64,000 nt of DNA from Bdellovibrio bacteriovorus (GTDB taxonomy: Bacteria > Bdellovibrionota > Bdellovibrionia > Bdellovibrionales > Bdellovibrionaceae). Below, piece after piece: positions 1 through 11,712 of this stretch; position 1 is the first letter of the stretch, and the number at the start of each line of letters is the position of its first letter. The stretch is taken from contig NZ_LUKE01000001.1 of assembly GCF_001592735.1 (NCBI RefSeq), positions 310,001 through 374,000 on the forward strand, in the 5' to 3' direction. A model generated the notes under the pieces. It was not told the origin of the DNA and searched no databases. It saw only the letters and a list, made by a program, of their open reading frames with translations. The position numbers were made by a program, and so were the translations under genes.

Positions 1-381
1 CGATTCTTCGGGCTTAGTTTTTAAAAGATTCTGAATTTTTGCCAACAGAAGTTCTGGATCTAGAGGCTTCACGACATAATCGTTCACCCCAGATTCAATA
101 CCTTTTTCAACGTCTTCTTTTTCACGTTTCCCCGTCAACAAGATCACCGGAAGTTTCGCCAAAGCGGGTTCTTTACGAACAGTGCGGGTCAAGGCATAAC
201 CATCAGCACCACCAGGCATAATCGCATCCGTAATAAGCAAATCCATAGGTTCGCTGGTTAAGACTTTAAGAGCATCCAGCGCATTGGTACAGGCAATAAC
301 AGCGTACCCCGCCCCCGTCAACAAAGCTTCCAATGTCAGAAGTACACTTTTTTGATCGTCTACGATAAGTATCCGTGCCAA
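1..381 (-). CDS. Response regulator receiver-domain protein (3' end outside window)
   Basis: The minus-strand reading frame starts at a TTG at 381 preceded by GGGAGG and runs off the left edge. The visible 127 residues form a CheY-like receiver: the N-terminal ARILIVDD acidic pair, the phospho-acceptor Asp in LLITDAIMP, the conserved Thr in VILLTGK and the Lys in YVVKPLD. It probably takes phosphate from a histidine kinase. The hybrid kinase ending 34 bases upstream, on the same strand, is the obvious partner, but this is inferred from position only. Whether an output domain follows cannot be seen. The start codon choice rests on the ribosome-binding site; I see no ATG in this frame near it. 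Confidence 0.85.
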   Translation of the reverse strand, partial: MARILIVDDQKSVLLTLEALLTGAGYAVIACTNALDALKVLTSEPMDLLITDAIMPGGADGYALTRTVRKEPALAKLPVILLTGKREKEDVEKGIESGVNDYVVKPLDPELLLAKIQNLLKTKPEES

Positions 382-415
382 AGCTTCCTCCCTTCATCCT
401 TCGCGAAGCTTTATA

Positions 416-2899
416 TTAACTTGCTTTTTGCATTCGATAATCTTTTAAGTCCGCCAAGCTTTTTTTGAATTGAGCCTGGATTTGTGAAAGCAGTTGGTCG
501 CCGATTTTTAAATCTTTAAGGCCTTCCGCCGTTTCACATAACTCTGCTAATTTTTTTGCCCCCAAAGTAGCGCTCGCCGATTTCAATGCGTGCGCCGCTT
601 CCGAGAAGGTTTGTACGTTCCGATCTTGAAGCGATTTTTCCATGGCATCAATTAATTCAGGCGCCGAATGCTCTAAATCATGAATCAATGCCGAGATCAG
701 ACTTTGATCTTTAACCATGTAAGTTTCAAGCTTGCCTAAGACCGCAGCATCTAATGAATTTTGGGCTAATCCCACCCAGTTTTCTAAAGCACGCACCAGA
801 TGCGGAAGCTCTAAGGGTTTCGCTAAATAATCATCCATACCGGCTTCTTTATATCGGGTCAGATCTTGACCACCACCATCGGCCGTCAAAGCCAGAATCG
901 GCATCTTATGACCTTTAGCGCGGATGTGTTTGGTAGCCTCAAAACCATTTAGTACTGGCATCTGGCAATCCATCAAAACTAAATCATAAGAATTCTGTGC
1001 GACCTTTTCACAAGCAACAAGACCGTTAGAAGCCACATCGACCTTCAATCCCAGTTTTTGCAAATAACTTTGCGCGACTTTTTGATTCACGATTTGGTCT
1101 TCAACTAAAAGCACGTGTCCTTGAAAAAGCTCTTCAAATTTGACTTCTTGAGCGCGCGGAATATCTTGTGCCGCCGCGGTCGGTAAATGAATCTCAAACC
1201 AGAATGTAGACCCTAGACCGACCACACTCTCCACACCGATCTGACCTTTCATCATGTCCACCAACTGCTTAGAAATGGAAAGACCTAAACCGGTCCCCCC
1301 ATATTTAAGACCCGCCGTGGTTTGAAAGTATTTTTGGAAAAGCGCGCGACGCTCTTCTTCTTTCATACCTGGCCCAGTATCGCGAACTTCAAAACGCAAG
1401 CGCATGGAGCCATCTAAGCCCAAAGCTTGAGTGATCTCTAAATTCACGGACCCTTTTTGCGTGAACTTCACCGCATTCCCCATCAGATTTGTCAGGATCT
1501 GGCGCAAGCGCCCCCCATCCCCAACAAAATACCAAGGGCGCAGTTTCGCCATTTCTACGGACAGCATCAGATTTTTTTCACCCGCTGCAGGTTTAAAGAT
1601 CTCTATAAGATCTTTGACCATAAATTCTAAATCAAAAGGTTTTGGATCTAGTCGAACTTTACCCGCTTCGATTTTGGAATAATCTAAAATATCATTGATC
1701 AGCATTAATAAGGATTCAGCCGACCTTTTCACCACGCCCACGTATTCAGACTGCTCTGAACTTAACTTCGTTTCGGCAAGAAGTGTCGTCATGCCGATGA
1801 CACCATTCATGGGCGTGCGGATTTCATGGCTCATTGCCGCTAAGAAGTCTGATTTTTTTAATGATGCTTCGACTGCCGCTTCACGCGCACGTTGCCATTC
1901 TTGTTCAACCATTTTACGACGAGTCACATCGCGGAAGACCACCAAGGCCCCGCCAATGCCACCTTCGATCGTTCCAATCGACCGGCTGCTTAAACTGATA
2001 TAGACACCTGTCGGGTGCGTTTCGTTTTGCACAAAGAACTCGGCGTCATCTAAAGTCTCGCCATGCAATGCTTTATGAAATGGCAGCTGACGCAGGCTCA
2101 ACGCTTCACCTTCGGGAGCCAAGTGGAAACCCATTTCTTCGGCACTGACTTCACTGGCGATTTCTTTTAAACGCGGGCCGATGATTCTCTGGGCCGCGGC
2201 ATTGTAATGCGTGAAGTAGCCGTTCTGATCCACGACGATCAAAGCCTCACTCATACTATTTAGGATCGTATCTAAAAGGATGGATTTTTGCCCCAAGGAC
2301 GAAAGCTTTTTAATCTGCCGTGCTTGATCTTTGCGCTGCCAGAATCTGCCTAGCAAAGCCAAAGCAAAAAGTCCCGCCACCACGGAGAGAATAATTTTAG
2401 ATCGCGGCGAAAAATCATCCGTGGTCGGAATACTTATGGCCGATGGTTCTTGGCTAAATATCGCGTCCACCGACACACTGGCTGGCATGCGCACTTTTTG
2501 TCCCTGTTGACGGCGCTTTAAAGCCCCGTTGACCTCCTCAAAATGGCCATGCAAAGCTTGATTTAATCGCGAAATTTTCTTTTTAAAGAGAGGTTCTTGT
2601 TGGGCATGCTTAGTTAACAGGCCCATCTCATAGTTCAGCGTTAAAACGATCTCGTTATACTTTTGCAATTCTTTTTCTTGCGGAGTCTTTACGAACCTAT
2701 CTGCCGAAGCTTGCGCCTCCGCCACACTGGATTTAACTTTCGCTAAAACTTGAGAAAACGCCTCGCTAGGTTCGCGCGAAGTAAAGCTGAGCGGTTTAAA
2801 CTCCGCAAAGAAAACCACCACGGCGCAAAACAAAGCCGTTAAAAATAACTCCACACCAAAACGGGTGACTATAGATCGAAATACAGATGCGTAACTCAT
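416..2899 (-). CDS. Hybrid sensor histidine kinase with receiver and Hpt domains
   Basis: This is an inner-membrane multidomain kinase of 827 residues. There is a TM segment at about 14-32, a periplasmic helical region to about 165 and a second TM at about 168-187. A PAS domain follows (about 205-330, with a typical FRDVTRRK end), then HisKA with the phospho-accepting His at about 358 in SHEIRTPMNG and a HATPase with GTGLGLSI. The receiver has its Asp in LVLMDCQMP. A C-terminal Hpt domain carries its His in HALKSASATLG. The layout matches BarA/ArcB-type phosphorelay kinases, so phosphate should pass His-Asp-His to a separate regulator, plausibly the receiver protein just downstream. The signal sensed is unknown. 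Confidence 0.93.
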   Translation of the reverse strand: MSYASVFRSIVTRFGVELFLTALFCAVVVFFAEFKPLSFTSREPSEAFSQVLAKVKSSVAEAQASADRFVKTPQEKELQKYNEIVLTLNYEMGLLTKHAQQEPLFKKKISRLNQALHGHFEEVNGALKRRQQGQKVRMPASVSVDAIFSQEPSAISIPTTDDFSPRSKIILSVVAGLFALALLGRFWQRKDQARQIKKLSSLGQKSILLDTILNSMSEALIVVDQNGYFTHYNAAAQRIIGPRLKEIASEVSAEEMGFHLAPEGEALSLRQLPFHKALHGETLDDAEFFVQNETHPTGVYISLSSRSIGTIEGGIGGALVVFRDVTRRKMVEQEWQRAREAAVEASLKKSDFLAAMSHEIRTPMNGVIGMTTLLAETKLSSEQSEYVGVVKRSAESLLMLINDILDYSKIEAGKVRLDPKPFDLEFMVKDLIEIFKPAAGEKNLMLSVEMAKLRPWYFVGDGGRLRQILTNLMGNAVKFTQKGSVNLEITQALGLDGSMRLRFEVRDTGPGMKEEERRALFQKYFQTTAGLKYGGTGLGLSISKQLVDMMKGQIGVESVVGLGSTFWFEIHLPTAAAQDIPRAQEVKFEELFQGHVLLVEDQIVNQKVAQSYLQKLGLKVDVASNGLVACEKVAQNSYDLVLMDCQMPVLNGFEATKHIRAKGHKMPILALTADGGGQDLTRYKEAGMDDYLAKPLELPHLVRALENWVGLAQNSLDAAVLGKLETYMVKDQSLISALIHDLEHSAPELIDAMEKSLQDRNVQTFSEAAHALKSASATLGAKKLAELCETAEGLKDLKIGDQLLSQIQAQFKKSLADLKDYRMQKAS

Positions 2900-2950
2900 G
2901 ATCTTCTTTTCGGAAGGTCGAGGAGCGATATGAATAGATTTTCCCGACTT

Positions 2951-2992
2951 TTAGACCTAGGTCATCAGTGGAGGGATATGACTTAGACCTAA
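2951..2992. repeat. Imperfect inverted repeat between kinase and solute-binding-like gene
   Basis: TTAGACCTAGGTCAT at 2951-2965 and ATGACTTAGACCTAA at 2978-2992 are inverted copies matching at 12 of 15 positions with a 12-base loop. It sits just past the stop of the gene at 2995-3831 and upstream of the kinase gene. It could be a transcript end structure or an operator. There is no U run to support a classical terminator. Confidence 0.4.
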
Positions 2993-2994
2993 GG

Positions 2995-3831
2995 CTAAAG
3001 ACCTTTGGACATGCGACGGAATTCTTCCTGCATAGATTTAGGATAAAACCGTTCATGGATCGCGGAAAACTCTTTATCAAGCTTGTGCTTAACGCGTATC
3101 TCTTCGGTCTTAGCAATCACTTCTTCCCCAAACGGCGTTTTCTCGCACCCGATACGAGGCTCTAAAAGCTCGTGATTGCCCCCGACAAAATAGAACTGCG
3201 CCTTGGGGTTACCTTCGGCTTCAAAGGGATATCCGAAGTAGATATCGATACGCCCAAGTTTTAAAAGATTGCGCAGCTCTCGGTCCGCCAAACTTCCCTG
3301 TCGCAACAAGACTCGCGAAGACGCGTGCTTTTGTAAGCTGTCAGAAATTTTTTTGCCGTAAAAGCGATCGGCCACACTTCCAAACTGCAAGTTTTTATCC
3401 GCGAGCATTTTGTCGATGTCTTCGATTTTAGAATTCTTAACGTATTTTAAAACCCTTGCGTTGTCTTTACCCGCGATCACCCCGGCCGGCATTGGCGCCA
3501 TGTACGGAGTTCCAAAATACATATACCGATCGCGATCCGGGTTTTTTAAAATCATCAGGGAACAGACACTTTTTTTTCGCTTCATTTGCTGCAAGCTGCG
3601 GTGAAAAGGAACTTCGATGACCTGATGCTTATATTCGGGCATCTTGTCTTTAAGCAGGTAATAGATTTCCATGATATAACCCGGAGGTTCGTTTTGCGCC
3701 GTAAGATTCACCGCTCCGGGTAATTCAAAAAAAAGCCAGTAGATGGTCTTTTTTTCTGCCGGAGGTGAAGTTAAAGCCACCGCCGCAAATCCCCAAAGAA
3801 ATACCAACAGACCGACACTAGAAAATCTCAT
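2995..3831 (-). CDS. Secreted solute-binding-like protein (SBP family 3 / TIGR02285-like)
   Basis: The protein has 278 residues with an N-terminal signal peptide (hydrophobic to about residue 20, cut near ALTSP). The mature part resembles family 3 periplasmic binding proteins, with motifs such as EPPGYIMEIYYLL and a later segment of the type LADRELRNLLKLGRIDIYFGYP. There is no linked ABC permease or ATPase, so a sensory or uncharacterised role is as likely as uptake; family members without transporters are common in deltaproteobacteria. The start overlaps the stop of the upstream gene (3828-4487) as ATGA, so the two are cotranscribed and translationally coupled. Family assignment is by pattern and is moderately sure. 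Confidence 0.7.
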   Translation of the reverse strand: MRFSSVGLLVFLWGFAAVALTSPPAEKKTIYWLFFELPGAVNLTAQNEPPGYIMEIYYLLKDKMPEYKHQVIEVPFHRSLQQMKRKKSVCSLMILKNPDRDRYMYFGTPYMAPMPAGVIAGKDNARVLKYVKNSKIEDIDKMLADKNLQFGSVADRFYGKKISDSLQKHASSRVLLRQGSLADRELRNLLKLGRIDIYFGYPFEAEGNPKAQFYFVGGNHELLEPRIGCEKTPFGEEVIAKTEEIRVKHKLDKEFSAIHERFYPKSMQEEFRRMSKGL

Positions 3832-4487
3832 CCTCGGGCCTTACGGAGTTTAACTGCGTGTTTAAAGAAAAGATTCTCCTCACCCAGAACTTCGCGCAGT
3901 TTCTTTTCCGCTTTTTCGGGCTCTAGCTCTTGCGCTTTCAGCCACAAGTCTTCAAAGATGTTTTGGGTGGCCGCCATATTAAGGGACGGAAAACTTGAAT
4001 CTTGAACTTCACCAAATCCCACCAAGAAAAGATAATTCCATAATGGCTTTAAGGCCCGGTTGTAATGGCTTTCCATCATCTTCCCCTGCCAGCCTAAGTT
4101 TTCCTTAATTACTTTTGTTGATTGGGGAGAATCCATTAAAAAACTATCTAAAGCTTCTTTGGAATCTCGAGTTAAAGGCACCTCGTCCCGCGCCGAACCC
4201 AAATAAGAAAGCAGAAAAATAAAAATTTCTTTAGAAAAAAACGTGGCGCGATTGCGAAACCATTTGGCATAAACCACGTCTTTGCTGCGCGAAAGTTCTT
4301 CGCGCCAAATCCATAAGTTGGAAACGCGCTGATCGCCATTTTGATCCCATTCCCAGCGCATTTTGGTTTTCGGAAAGAGTTCTGACCACAGACTGGCAGG
4401 TTCTTTTTGATTTGCCAGGGGATAGACCAAAAGACATCCGCGTCTTTCAATGGCATCTATCATTTTCTTCTGGGTCGCTTTATTCAT
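3828..4487 (-). CDS. Conserved hypothetical protein, 219 aa
   Basis: A soluble protein with no signal peptide or TM segment. It is rich in Trp and Lys, with an N-terminal segment LLVYPLANQKEPASLW and a helical C-terminus (EPEKAEKKLREVLGE). The pattern reminds me of small AlkZ/YcaQ-related winged-helix proteins, but no catalytic motif is visible and I would not name it. Its stop overlaps the start of the solute-binding-like gene by 4 bases (ATGA), and it lies 10 bases downstream of mtgA. It therefore belongs to the run gloA-mtgA-this-SBP on the minus strand. Confidence 0.7.
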   Translation of the reverse strand: MNKATQKKMIDAIERRGCLLVYPLANQKEPASLWSELFPKTKMRWEWDQNGDQRVSNLWIWREELSRSKDVVYAKWFRNRATFFSKEIFIFLLSYLGSARDEVPLTRDSKEALDSFLMDSPQSTKVIKENLGWQGKMMESHYNRALKPLWNYLFLVGFGEVQDSSFPSLNMAATQNIFEDLWLKAQELEPEKAEKKLREVLGEENLFFKHAVKLRKARG

Positions 4488-4496
4488 AGATAAAGC

Positions 4497-5246
4497 CTAA
4501 TTGACGTCGTCTTCTGAATCAAACTTAAGATCTAAGAAATCAAAAAGAGGCGTGTTGTTTTCTTTGGGCATTTCAGGCGACACTCGACGCAAGATGCGCC
4601 GTTGCCGAGCCATCACGTAAATGGAAGGCTTTTCGATGCGATAGCGCCGGGGATTGGGCAGAACCGCCGCTATCAACGACGCTTGATGTGAGTTCACAGA
4701 TTTCGCCGAACGCTTAAAGTACTTTTGTGACGCGGCCTCAACCCCGTACACCCCCGGTCCCAACTCAATCACGTTCAGATAGACTTCCATGATGCGCTCT
4801 TTAGGCCAGGTGAACTCTATCAGAACGGTGAAGTAAGCTTCCAGCCCCTTGCGCAGCCAATCTCTGCGAGGCCACAAAAACACATTCTTGGCCGTTTGTT
4901 GACTGATGGTGCTCGCCCCTTTTTTCTTACCGGGATGAGTTTTATTATAAATCATTGCTTTTTGAATGGCTTCAAAGTCAAAACCATTGTGCTCAAAAAA
5001 TCGATAGTCCTCGGCCTTTAAAACCGCGCGCAAGATTGAGGGGGAGATTTCTTCTAACGGAACCCAGTCCTTGTTGATACCCACCCAACGATCGCCCCAC
5101 AAAGACTCCACGGATCTTTGCACCATCAACGGCGTGATGATGACGGGTACGAAGCGATAAAGTAAGACCAAACCCAGGCTGCCGACCATAAAGATCAGTC
5201 CCAAACGAAAGAACCAGCGCTGGATAAACAGAAAAACTTTTTTCAT
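4497..5246 (-). CDS. mtgA: Monofunctional peptidoglycan glycosyltransferase
   Basis: A GT51 enzyme that polymerises lipid II into glycan strands at the outer face of the inner membrane. There is one N-terminal TM anchor (about residues 11-30), then the transglycosylase domain. The first catalytic Glu is in KAEDYRFFEHNGFD (about residue 79), followed by GASTISQQTAKN (about 110-121) and the second Glu in RIMEVYLNVIELG (about 154). There is no transpeptidase domain, and 249 residues is the usual MtgA length. I start it at the ATG at 5246, which overlaps the TGA of gloA by one base (ATGA-type coupling); an in-frame TTG lies one codon upstream. A predator that reshapes prey and its own wall would use several such enzymes, but no specific role can be read here. 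Confidence 0.93.
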   Translation of the reverse strand: MKKVFLFIQRWFFRLGLIFMVGSLGLVLLYRFVPVIITPLMVQRSVESLWGDRWVGINKDWVPLEEISPSILRAVLKAEDYRFFEHNGFDFEAIQKAMIYNKTHPGKKKGASTISQQTAKNVFLWPRRDWLRKGLEAYFTVLIEFTWPKERIMEVYLNVIELGPGVYGVEAASQKYFKRSAKSVNSHQASLIAAVLPNPRRYRIEKPSIYVMARQRRILRRVSPEMPKENNTPLFDFLDLKFDSEDDVN

Positions 5247-5728
5247 CAAAGAAGGCCGGGTTGTACCACCTCGACCCAGTAATTGTCAGGGTCTTTTATG
5301 AAAGCGATGTTCTTCATCCCCCCCTCCCCTAGTTTTTTTTGGAAGTTCACGCCCATTTTTTCAAAACGCGCACAGGCCTGACGGATATCCGGGACCGAAA
5401 TACAGATATGCCCAAAACCGCGAGGCTCGGTATTGCCGTTATGATAAGGGGTCGTTTCTTCACTTTCGGTTCCCCAGTTGTGGGTCAATTCTAAGACCGC
5501 CTCACGCCCAAAAGTATAGGCCGCATTTTTTTCATTGTCCTGAGGGATCGCAGTGCCTTCCGGAACATAAGCTAAGAAAAAAAGAGAAAACTTCCAATCC
5601 GCGAAGTCCAACTTTCGTAACAAGGTCATTCCCAGCACGTCCGTGTAAAACCGCAAAGAGGCTTGCGGGTCGCGCACTCTTAACATCGTGTGATTAAAAA
5701 CATAGCCGCGAGTTTCTGACTGTGACAT
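5246..5728 (-). CDS. gloA: Lactoylglutathione lyase (glyoxalase I)
   Basis: Converts the methylglyoxal-glutathione hemithioacetal to S-lactoylglutathione. The vicinal-oxygen-chelate fold and metal ligands are visible: His in NHTMLRVRDP, Glu in AVLELTHNWG, His in GFGHICISV and Glu in YWVEVVQPG. I chose the ATG at 5728 (160 residues) because GGAGG lies about 7 bases ahead; an upstream in-frame ATG would add 17 poorly conserved residues. The C-terminal stop overlaps the mtgA start. The length fits the longer, eukaryote-like class seen in many proteobacteria. Confidence 0.93.
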   Translation of the reverse strand: MSQSETRGYVFNHTMLRVRDPQASLRFYTDVLGMTLLRKLDFADWKFSLFFLAYVPEGTAIPQDNEKNAAYTFGREAVLELTHNWGTESEETTPYHNGNTEPRGFGHICISVPDIRQACARFEKMGVNFQKKLGEGGMKNIAFIKDPDNYWVEVVQPGLL

Positions 5729-5838
5729 TTTGATCCTCCCCACCCTGGTATCTTTGATCTTTGAGTTCATGAATATCATATTTTTGACTGCGAGACCAAT
5801 ACTTGCATGCGCCGGATTTTGCGATACGATCTTGGTTT

Positions 5839-8442
<2,604 letters not shown>

Positions 8443-8502
8443 GCGGGCTTTAGATGCCTCCACGATTTTTTTATCGTATATTCCAGAGGGTAGGAGTCGC
8501 AC

Positions 8503-8982
8503 ATGTCGAAGAGCCCCCACGCCGCAAAAAGTCTTGAAGTTCGTCATGCCCTTTGGGGTTTGCAAAAAGAATTATTAAGTTCACTCAAAGATCAATACGA
8601 CGCTGAAAATGGTTATGAGTCCGCTCCCACGGAATGGTTCCAAGTTCTGATGGGATCAGAACGCTATGCGTGGTTAAGAGAACTGACGTCGTTGATGGCC
8701 GACATCGATATCATGACCGAACTTGATTTTATCACCGAAGGTCACGCCGGTATTGCGCGGGCAGAAATCGAGCGCCTGCTATTTGCGCAAAGCGAAGAAA
8801 ACTTTAACAAACAGTACCGCAACTTTTTGATTTCAGGGGTGAACCTCATGCCTCTGCACAATCAGCTTAAAGCTCACGTCCAACAACTGCCGCAAGTTAA
8901 AACTGAACGCGAGCAATCTTTGGCCGAAAGAAAAAACTGGCACGAAGAGCACCGTCACCAAGCACGAAAAAAACGCAACTAG
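8503..8982 (+). CDS. Hypothetical protein, 159 aa
   Basis: A soluble, mainly alpha-helical protein with a well-spaced AGGAG before its ATG. It has a Trp-rich N-terminal segment (TEWFQVLMGSERYAWLREL) and a basic C-terminus (HEEHRHQARKKRN). I do not recognise a family with certainty. It lies 17 bases upstream of the FUSC membrane protein on the same strand, and its last bases run into the hairpin that covers the start of that gene, so the two are likely cotranscribed. Confidence 0.7.
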   Translation: MSKSPHAAKSLEVRHALWGLQKELLSSLKDQYDAENGYESAPTEWFQVLMGSERYAWLRELTSLMADIDIMTELDFITEGHAGIARAEIERLLFAQSEENFNKQYRNFLISGVNLMPLHNQLKAHVQQLPQVKTEREQSLAERKNWHEEHRHQARKKRN

Positions 8983-8985
8983 TTG

Positions 8986-9024
8986 CCTGGAGATGATTCA
9001 TGGGACTGCGCTATCATCTCCAGG
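8986..9024 (+). promoter_or_regulatory. Perfect 12-bp hairpin enclosing the start codon of the FUSC gene
   Basis: CCTGGAGATGAT (8986-8997) and ATCATCTCCAGG (9013-9024) are perfect inverted copies with a 15-base loop. The GGAG ribosome-binding site is inside the 5' arm and the ATG (9000-9002) is in the loop. The mRNA could therefore fold to hide its own ribosome site, as in RNA thermometers or other translation-controlled leaders. The fold is seen directly; the control is inferred. Confidence 0.6.
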
Positions 9025-10058
9025 AAGCTCTTAAAGTCGCACCCGCCCCGTGGCCATGGACCCGCATGATTGTTTGCGGTGGTGCCACGATCCTGCCCCT
9101 TATCTATGGTCTTCTTACCCAACAGCTGTCGATTTCAATTTTTGGTGCGCTGACCGGATTCTTACTTGTGCTGAATGATCACTTAGGGACTTTGGCTCAT
9201 CGACTGATCGTGATCTCTTTAACTTTTATTTTTATGGCATTCAGCCTTAGCGTCGGTGTGCTGGTTCAGGGACAAGAGCTTATCTTTATCCCCCTGCTTT
9301 TAGTTTTAGTTTATTGGATGGCGCTGATGTCCGGCGAAGGGGCCGAGCTTGAGCGCGGACTTCTCTTTGGTATTTTCCAGTTGATCGCCGGCGCTTACAC
9401 TCCGGGGCTTAAACCTCATTTAGGACAGGTCTTTGTCTTTGCCTTGATGGGTTATATTTGCGTGATCGTCTTGTTGTTGCTCATTGTGTTTTTGCGTCGA
9501 CACACTCCGAATCCTTTTGCGCGATTGCGCGCTACTTTGAAAAAAAGCCTGACCCGTGAAAAACATCGCCATTTATTTGCGGTGATTTATTGCGCGACCG
9601 TTTTGGTCAGCATCTTGGTTGTCCAAGAACTAGAAATGTCCCATGGCTATTGGGCCGTGGGCACCGTCTTAATCATCCTTCGCCCTGATACCAAACAAAG
9701 CATTTACCGAGGCATCCAAAGATTCATCGGCACACTTTTGGGCGTGATCATCGCCGAAGGCATTATTTATAGCGTGCATTCACCGTGGGCCGCCATTCCC
9801 ATCATTGGCGTCGTGGCGTTCATATCTCCATGGGCCCTGGTGCGCAGTTACTGGTGGGGCTCAGGCATGATTGCCATCATGCTGCTTTTACTTTTAGATC
9901 TACCCAGCATTCAAAATGGCGACTTCCACACGCCCTTGATTCGCTTGCAGGCGACGGGTATCGGCTGCCTGCTAGCGCTGATCGGGGTGGCTCTGATGAA
10001 CACGCATTTTATACGCTCTGTCATGGCAGGATTGTTTGCCTTCAGGTCCTCGAAATAA
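9000..10058 (+). CDS. FUSC-family inner-membrane protein
   Basis: A protein of 352 residues with two blocks of TM helices (about 22-165 and 195-345) around a basic cytoplasmic stretch (FLRRHTPNPFARLRATLKKSLTREK). The second block has the family hallmark YWAVGTVLIILRPDTKQS followed by GIQRFIGTLLGVIIA, as in YccS/AaeB-type fusaric-acid-resistance proteins. These are putative exporters of aromatic acids or envelope factors. The protein is short compared with AaeB and lacks the large soluble middle. Its ribosome-binding site and start codon lie inside a perfect inverted repeat (8986-9024), suggesting controlled translation. Confidence 0.87.
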   Translation: MGLRYHLQEALKVAPAPWPWTRMIVCGGATILPLIYGLLTQQLSISIFGALTGFLLVLNDHLGTLAHRLIVISLTFIFMAFSLSVGVLVQGQELIFIPLLLVLVYWMALMSGEGAELERGLLFGIFQLIAGAYTPGLKPHLGQVFVFALMGYICVIVLLLLIVFLRRHTPNPFARLRATLKKSLTREKHRHLFAVIYCATVLVSILVVQELEMSHGYWAVGTVLIILRPDTKQSIYRGIQRFIGTLLGVIIAEGIIYSVHSPWAAIPIIGVVAFISPWALVRSYWWGSGMIAIMLLLLLDLPSIQNGDFHTPLIRLQATGIGCLLALIGVALMNTHFIRSVMAGLFAFRSSK

Positions 10059-10100
10059 TACGACAATTCCTGATTTATTTTCTTTCCCGAGGTGCCCATC

Positions 10101-11651
10101 ATGATTCGTGAATTTTGGAAGCAACAAAGTCTTTCGCAAAAAGTAGTGTGGCTGTTTCTTTTTACCTTGGTTTTTCGCGCCACTTTCGCCTTAAGCATCG
10201 GCCTGATTGACGACGAAGCTTTTCACTGGTCATGGACGAAACCCTTACAACTTTCCTATTACGATCATCCGGGGATGATCGCATGGCTTGAATCCCTAAC
10301 GACGTCTCTTTTTGGTGACACAGTCCTAGGCGTAAGACTGCCGGGCTTCTTGTGTTATGTGGGCACCGTGATCCTGCTTTATAAACTGACACGTGATTTG
10401 TTTGACCAATGGGCCGCAATCTTCGTGGGGTTTATTTTATTGTGGTCGCCGTTCTGGGGGTTTGGTGGTTACGTCGCTTCTCCAGAACCGCCGTTCATGC
10501 TTTGTTGGGTGGCGGCCGCTTACGTCTTTTGGCAAGGAGCCCGTGAAGACGACCAGCGCTGGTCGACCAAGAAAACCTGGCTGTGGCTTGGCGTCCTTAT
10601 GGGACTAGGACTTAATTCTAAGTTCATCATCGCATTGCTAGCACCAGGATTTGGTTTGTATTTGCTAGCCTCACCTTCACGGCGCCGTGATTTACTAACA
10701 CCATGGCCATGGGTGGGATTCTTAATAGCGACCGTGATCACCACACCGGTCTTTATGTGGAACATCGCTTACGACTGGCCGGGATTTAAGTACCAGTTCC
10801 ATGATCGCCATGCGGGCTTTTCGTTTAGCATGACCCGTTGGCTGACATATTTTGCGGCACAAATTCTTTTCACCACGCCGTTTTTGTACGTGATGATTGT
10901 CCTAGCCTTCATCACTTCGGCCGTTAAAATCAAAGAAGCGCGTTGGAGATTTTTATTTTTCTTAACGCTTCCTTCAATTGCGATCTTTTACCCGCAACCG
11001 TTTTTTGCTGACTATAAACCTCACTGGGTGGGCGCGGCCTATACGTTGCTGTTGATGGGTGCTGGTGCCATCTGGTCACAAGGTTTGGTTTGGGGCAAAC
11101 GCCAGGTCATTAAAGCGCGCAGCAAGGTTTTCACCCGTGGGATCTTAGCTTTCTTTATACCGCTCGCTTTGATTTGTTACACCCCGTTTGCTTATCCGTG
11201 GATTCCGAAAGTTTATAAATTCATTAATCCGAACGGCCACTGGGAAACTAAGTTTGATCCCTCCAACGAATTCACGGGATGGGAAGAGCTAGGTCGTTAC
11301 GTGAATCGCCGTCAACGCGAGATCCACGCTGAAAGCGGGCGCAAGCCTTTCATCGCGGCTCATCGCTATGAAACCACCGCACAAACTTTTTGGGGCGTGA
11401 AACAAAAGGTGTACATGCTAAGCACCACACGCAGCCATTATACCGTGATTCAATCACCGGAAGAGATGAACAATCTTAAGGGCGAAGATGCGATCTTTGT
11501 GAGTACTGAAAAGTATGAAGCCAATCCCGTCGAATGGGCCGCTTGGGATGGCGGATGTGAAAAAGAAGAGCTGAAAACCTTCCGCCAGGGAGTTCATGCC
11601 CGGACGTTCTTTATTTATTACTGCAAAGGTTTTCAAAAGATCATCAACTAA
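10101..11651 (+). CDS. GT39-like membrane glycosyltransferase (ArnT/PMT fold)
   Basis: An integral membrane protein with about 11-12 TM helices and the family signature near the N-terminus: a first-loop acidic pair in LIDDEAFHWSW (like the DE or DD in ArnT and PMT enzymes) followed by YYDHPGMIAWL. Such enzymes move a sugar from a polyprenyl-phosphate donor to lipid A, protein or another acceptor on the outer side of the inner membrane. The C-terminal soluble part (about 390-516) is the usual periplasmic domain. I start at the ATG at 10101 because GAGG lies 8 bases upstream; a GTG at 10092 would add three residues. The acceptor cannot be inferred from neighbours. A terminator follows directly. 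Confidence 0.88.
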   Translation: MIREFWKQQSLSQKVVWLFLFTLVFRATFALSIGLIDDEAFHWSWTKPLQLSYYDHPGMIAWLESLTTSLFGDTVLGVRLPGFLCYVGTVILLYKLTRDLFDQWAAIFVGFILLWSPFWGFGGYVASPEPPFMLCWVAAAYVFWQGAREDDQRWSTKKTWLWLGVLMGLGLNSKFIIALLAPGFGLYLLASPSRRRDLLTPWPWVGFLIATVITTPVFMWNIAYDWPGFKYQFHDRHAGFSFSMTRWLTYFAAQILFTTPFLYVMIVLAFITSAVKIKEARWRFLFFLTLPSIAIFYPQPFFADYKPHWVGAAYTLLLMGAGAIWSQGLVWGKRQVIKARSKVFTRGILAFFIPLALICYTPFAYPWIPKVYKFINPNGHWETKFDPSNEFTGWEELGRYVNRRQREIHAESGRKPFIAAHRYETTAQTFWGVKQKVYMLSTTRSHYTVIQSPEEMNNLKGEDAIFVSTEKYEANPVEWAAWDGGCEKEELKTFRQGVHARTFFIYYCKGFQKIIN

Positions 11652-11656
11652 CAAAT

Positions 11657-11691
11657 AAAAAAAAGCGAAGATAAGATCTTCGCTTTTTTTA
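11657..11691. terminator. Bidirectional rho-independent terminator
   Basis: A stem with arms built on GCGAAGAT and ATCTTCGC, a short AAG loop, and an A run before and a T run after. It lies between the convergent glycosyltransferase (+) and TonB-family (-) genes and can serve both. Confidence 0.9.
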
Positions 11692-11712
11692 TTTCCACGG
11701 TCTTAGGAAAAA

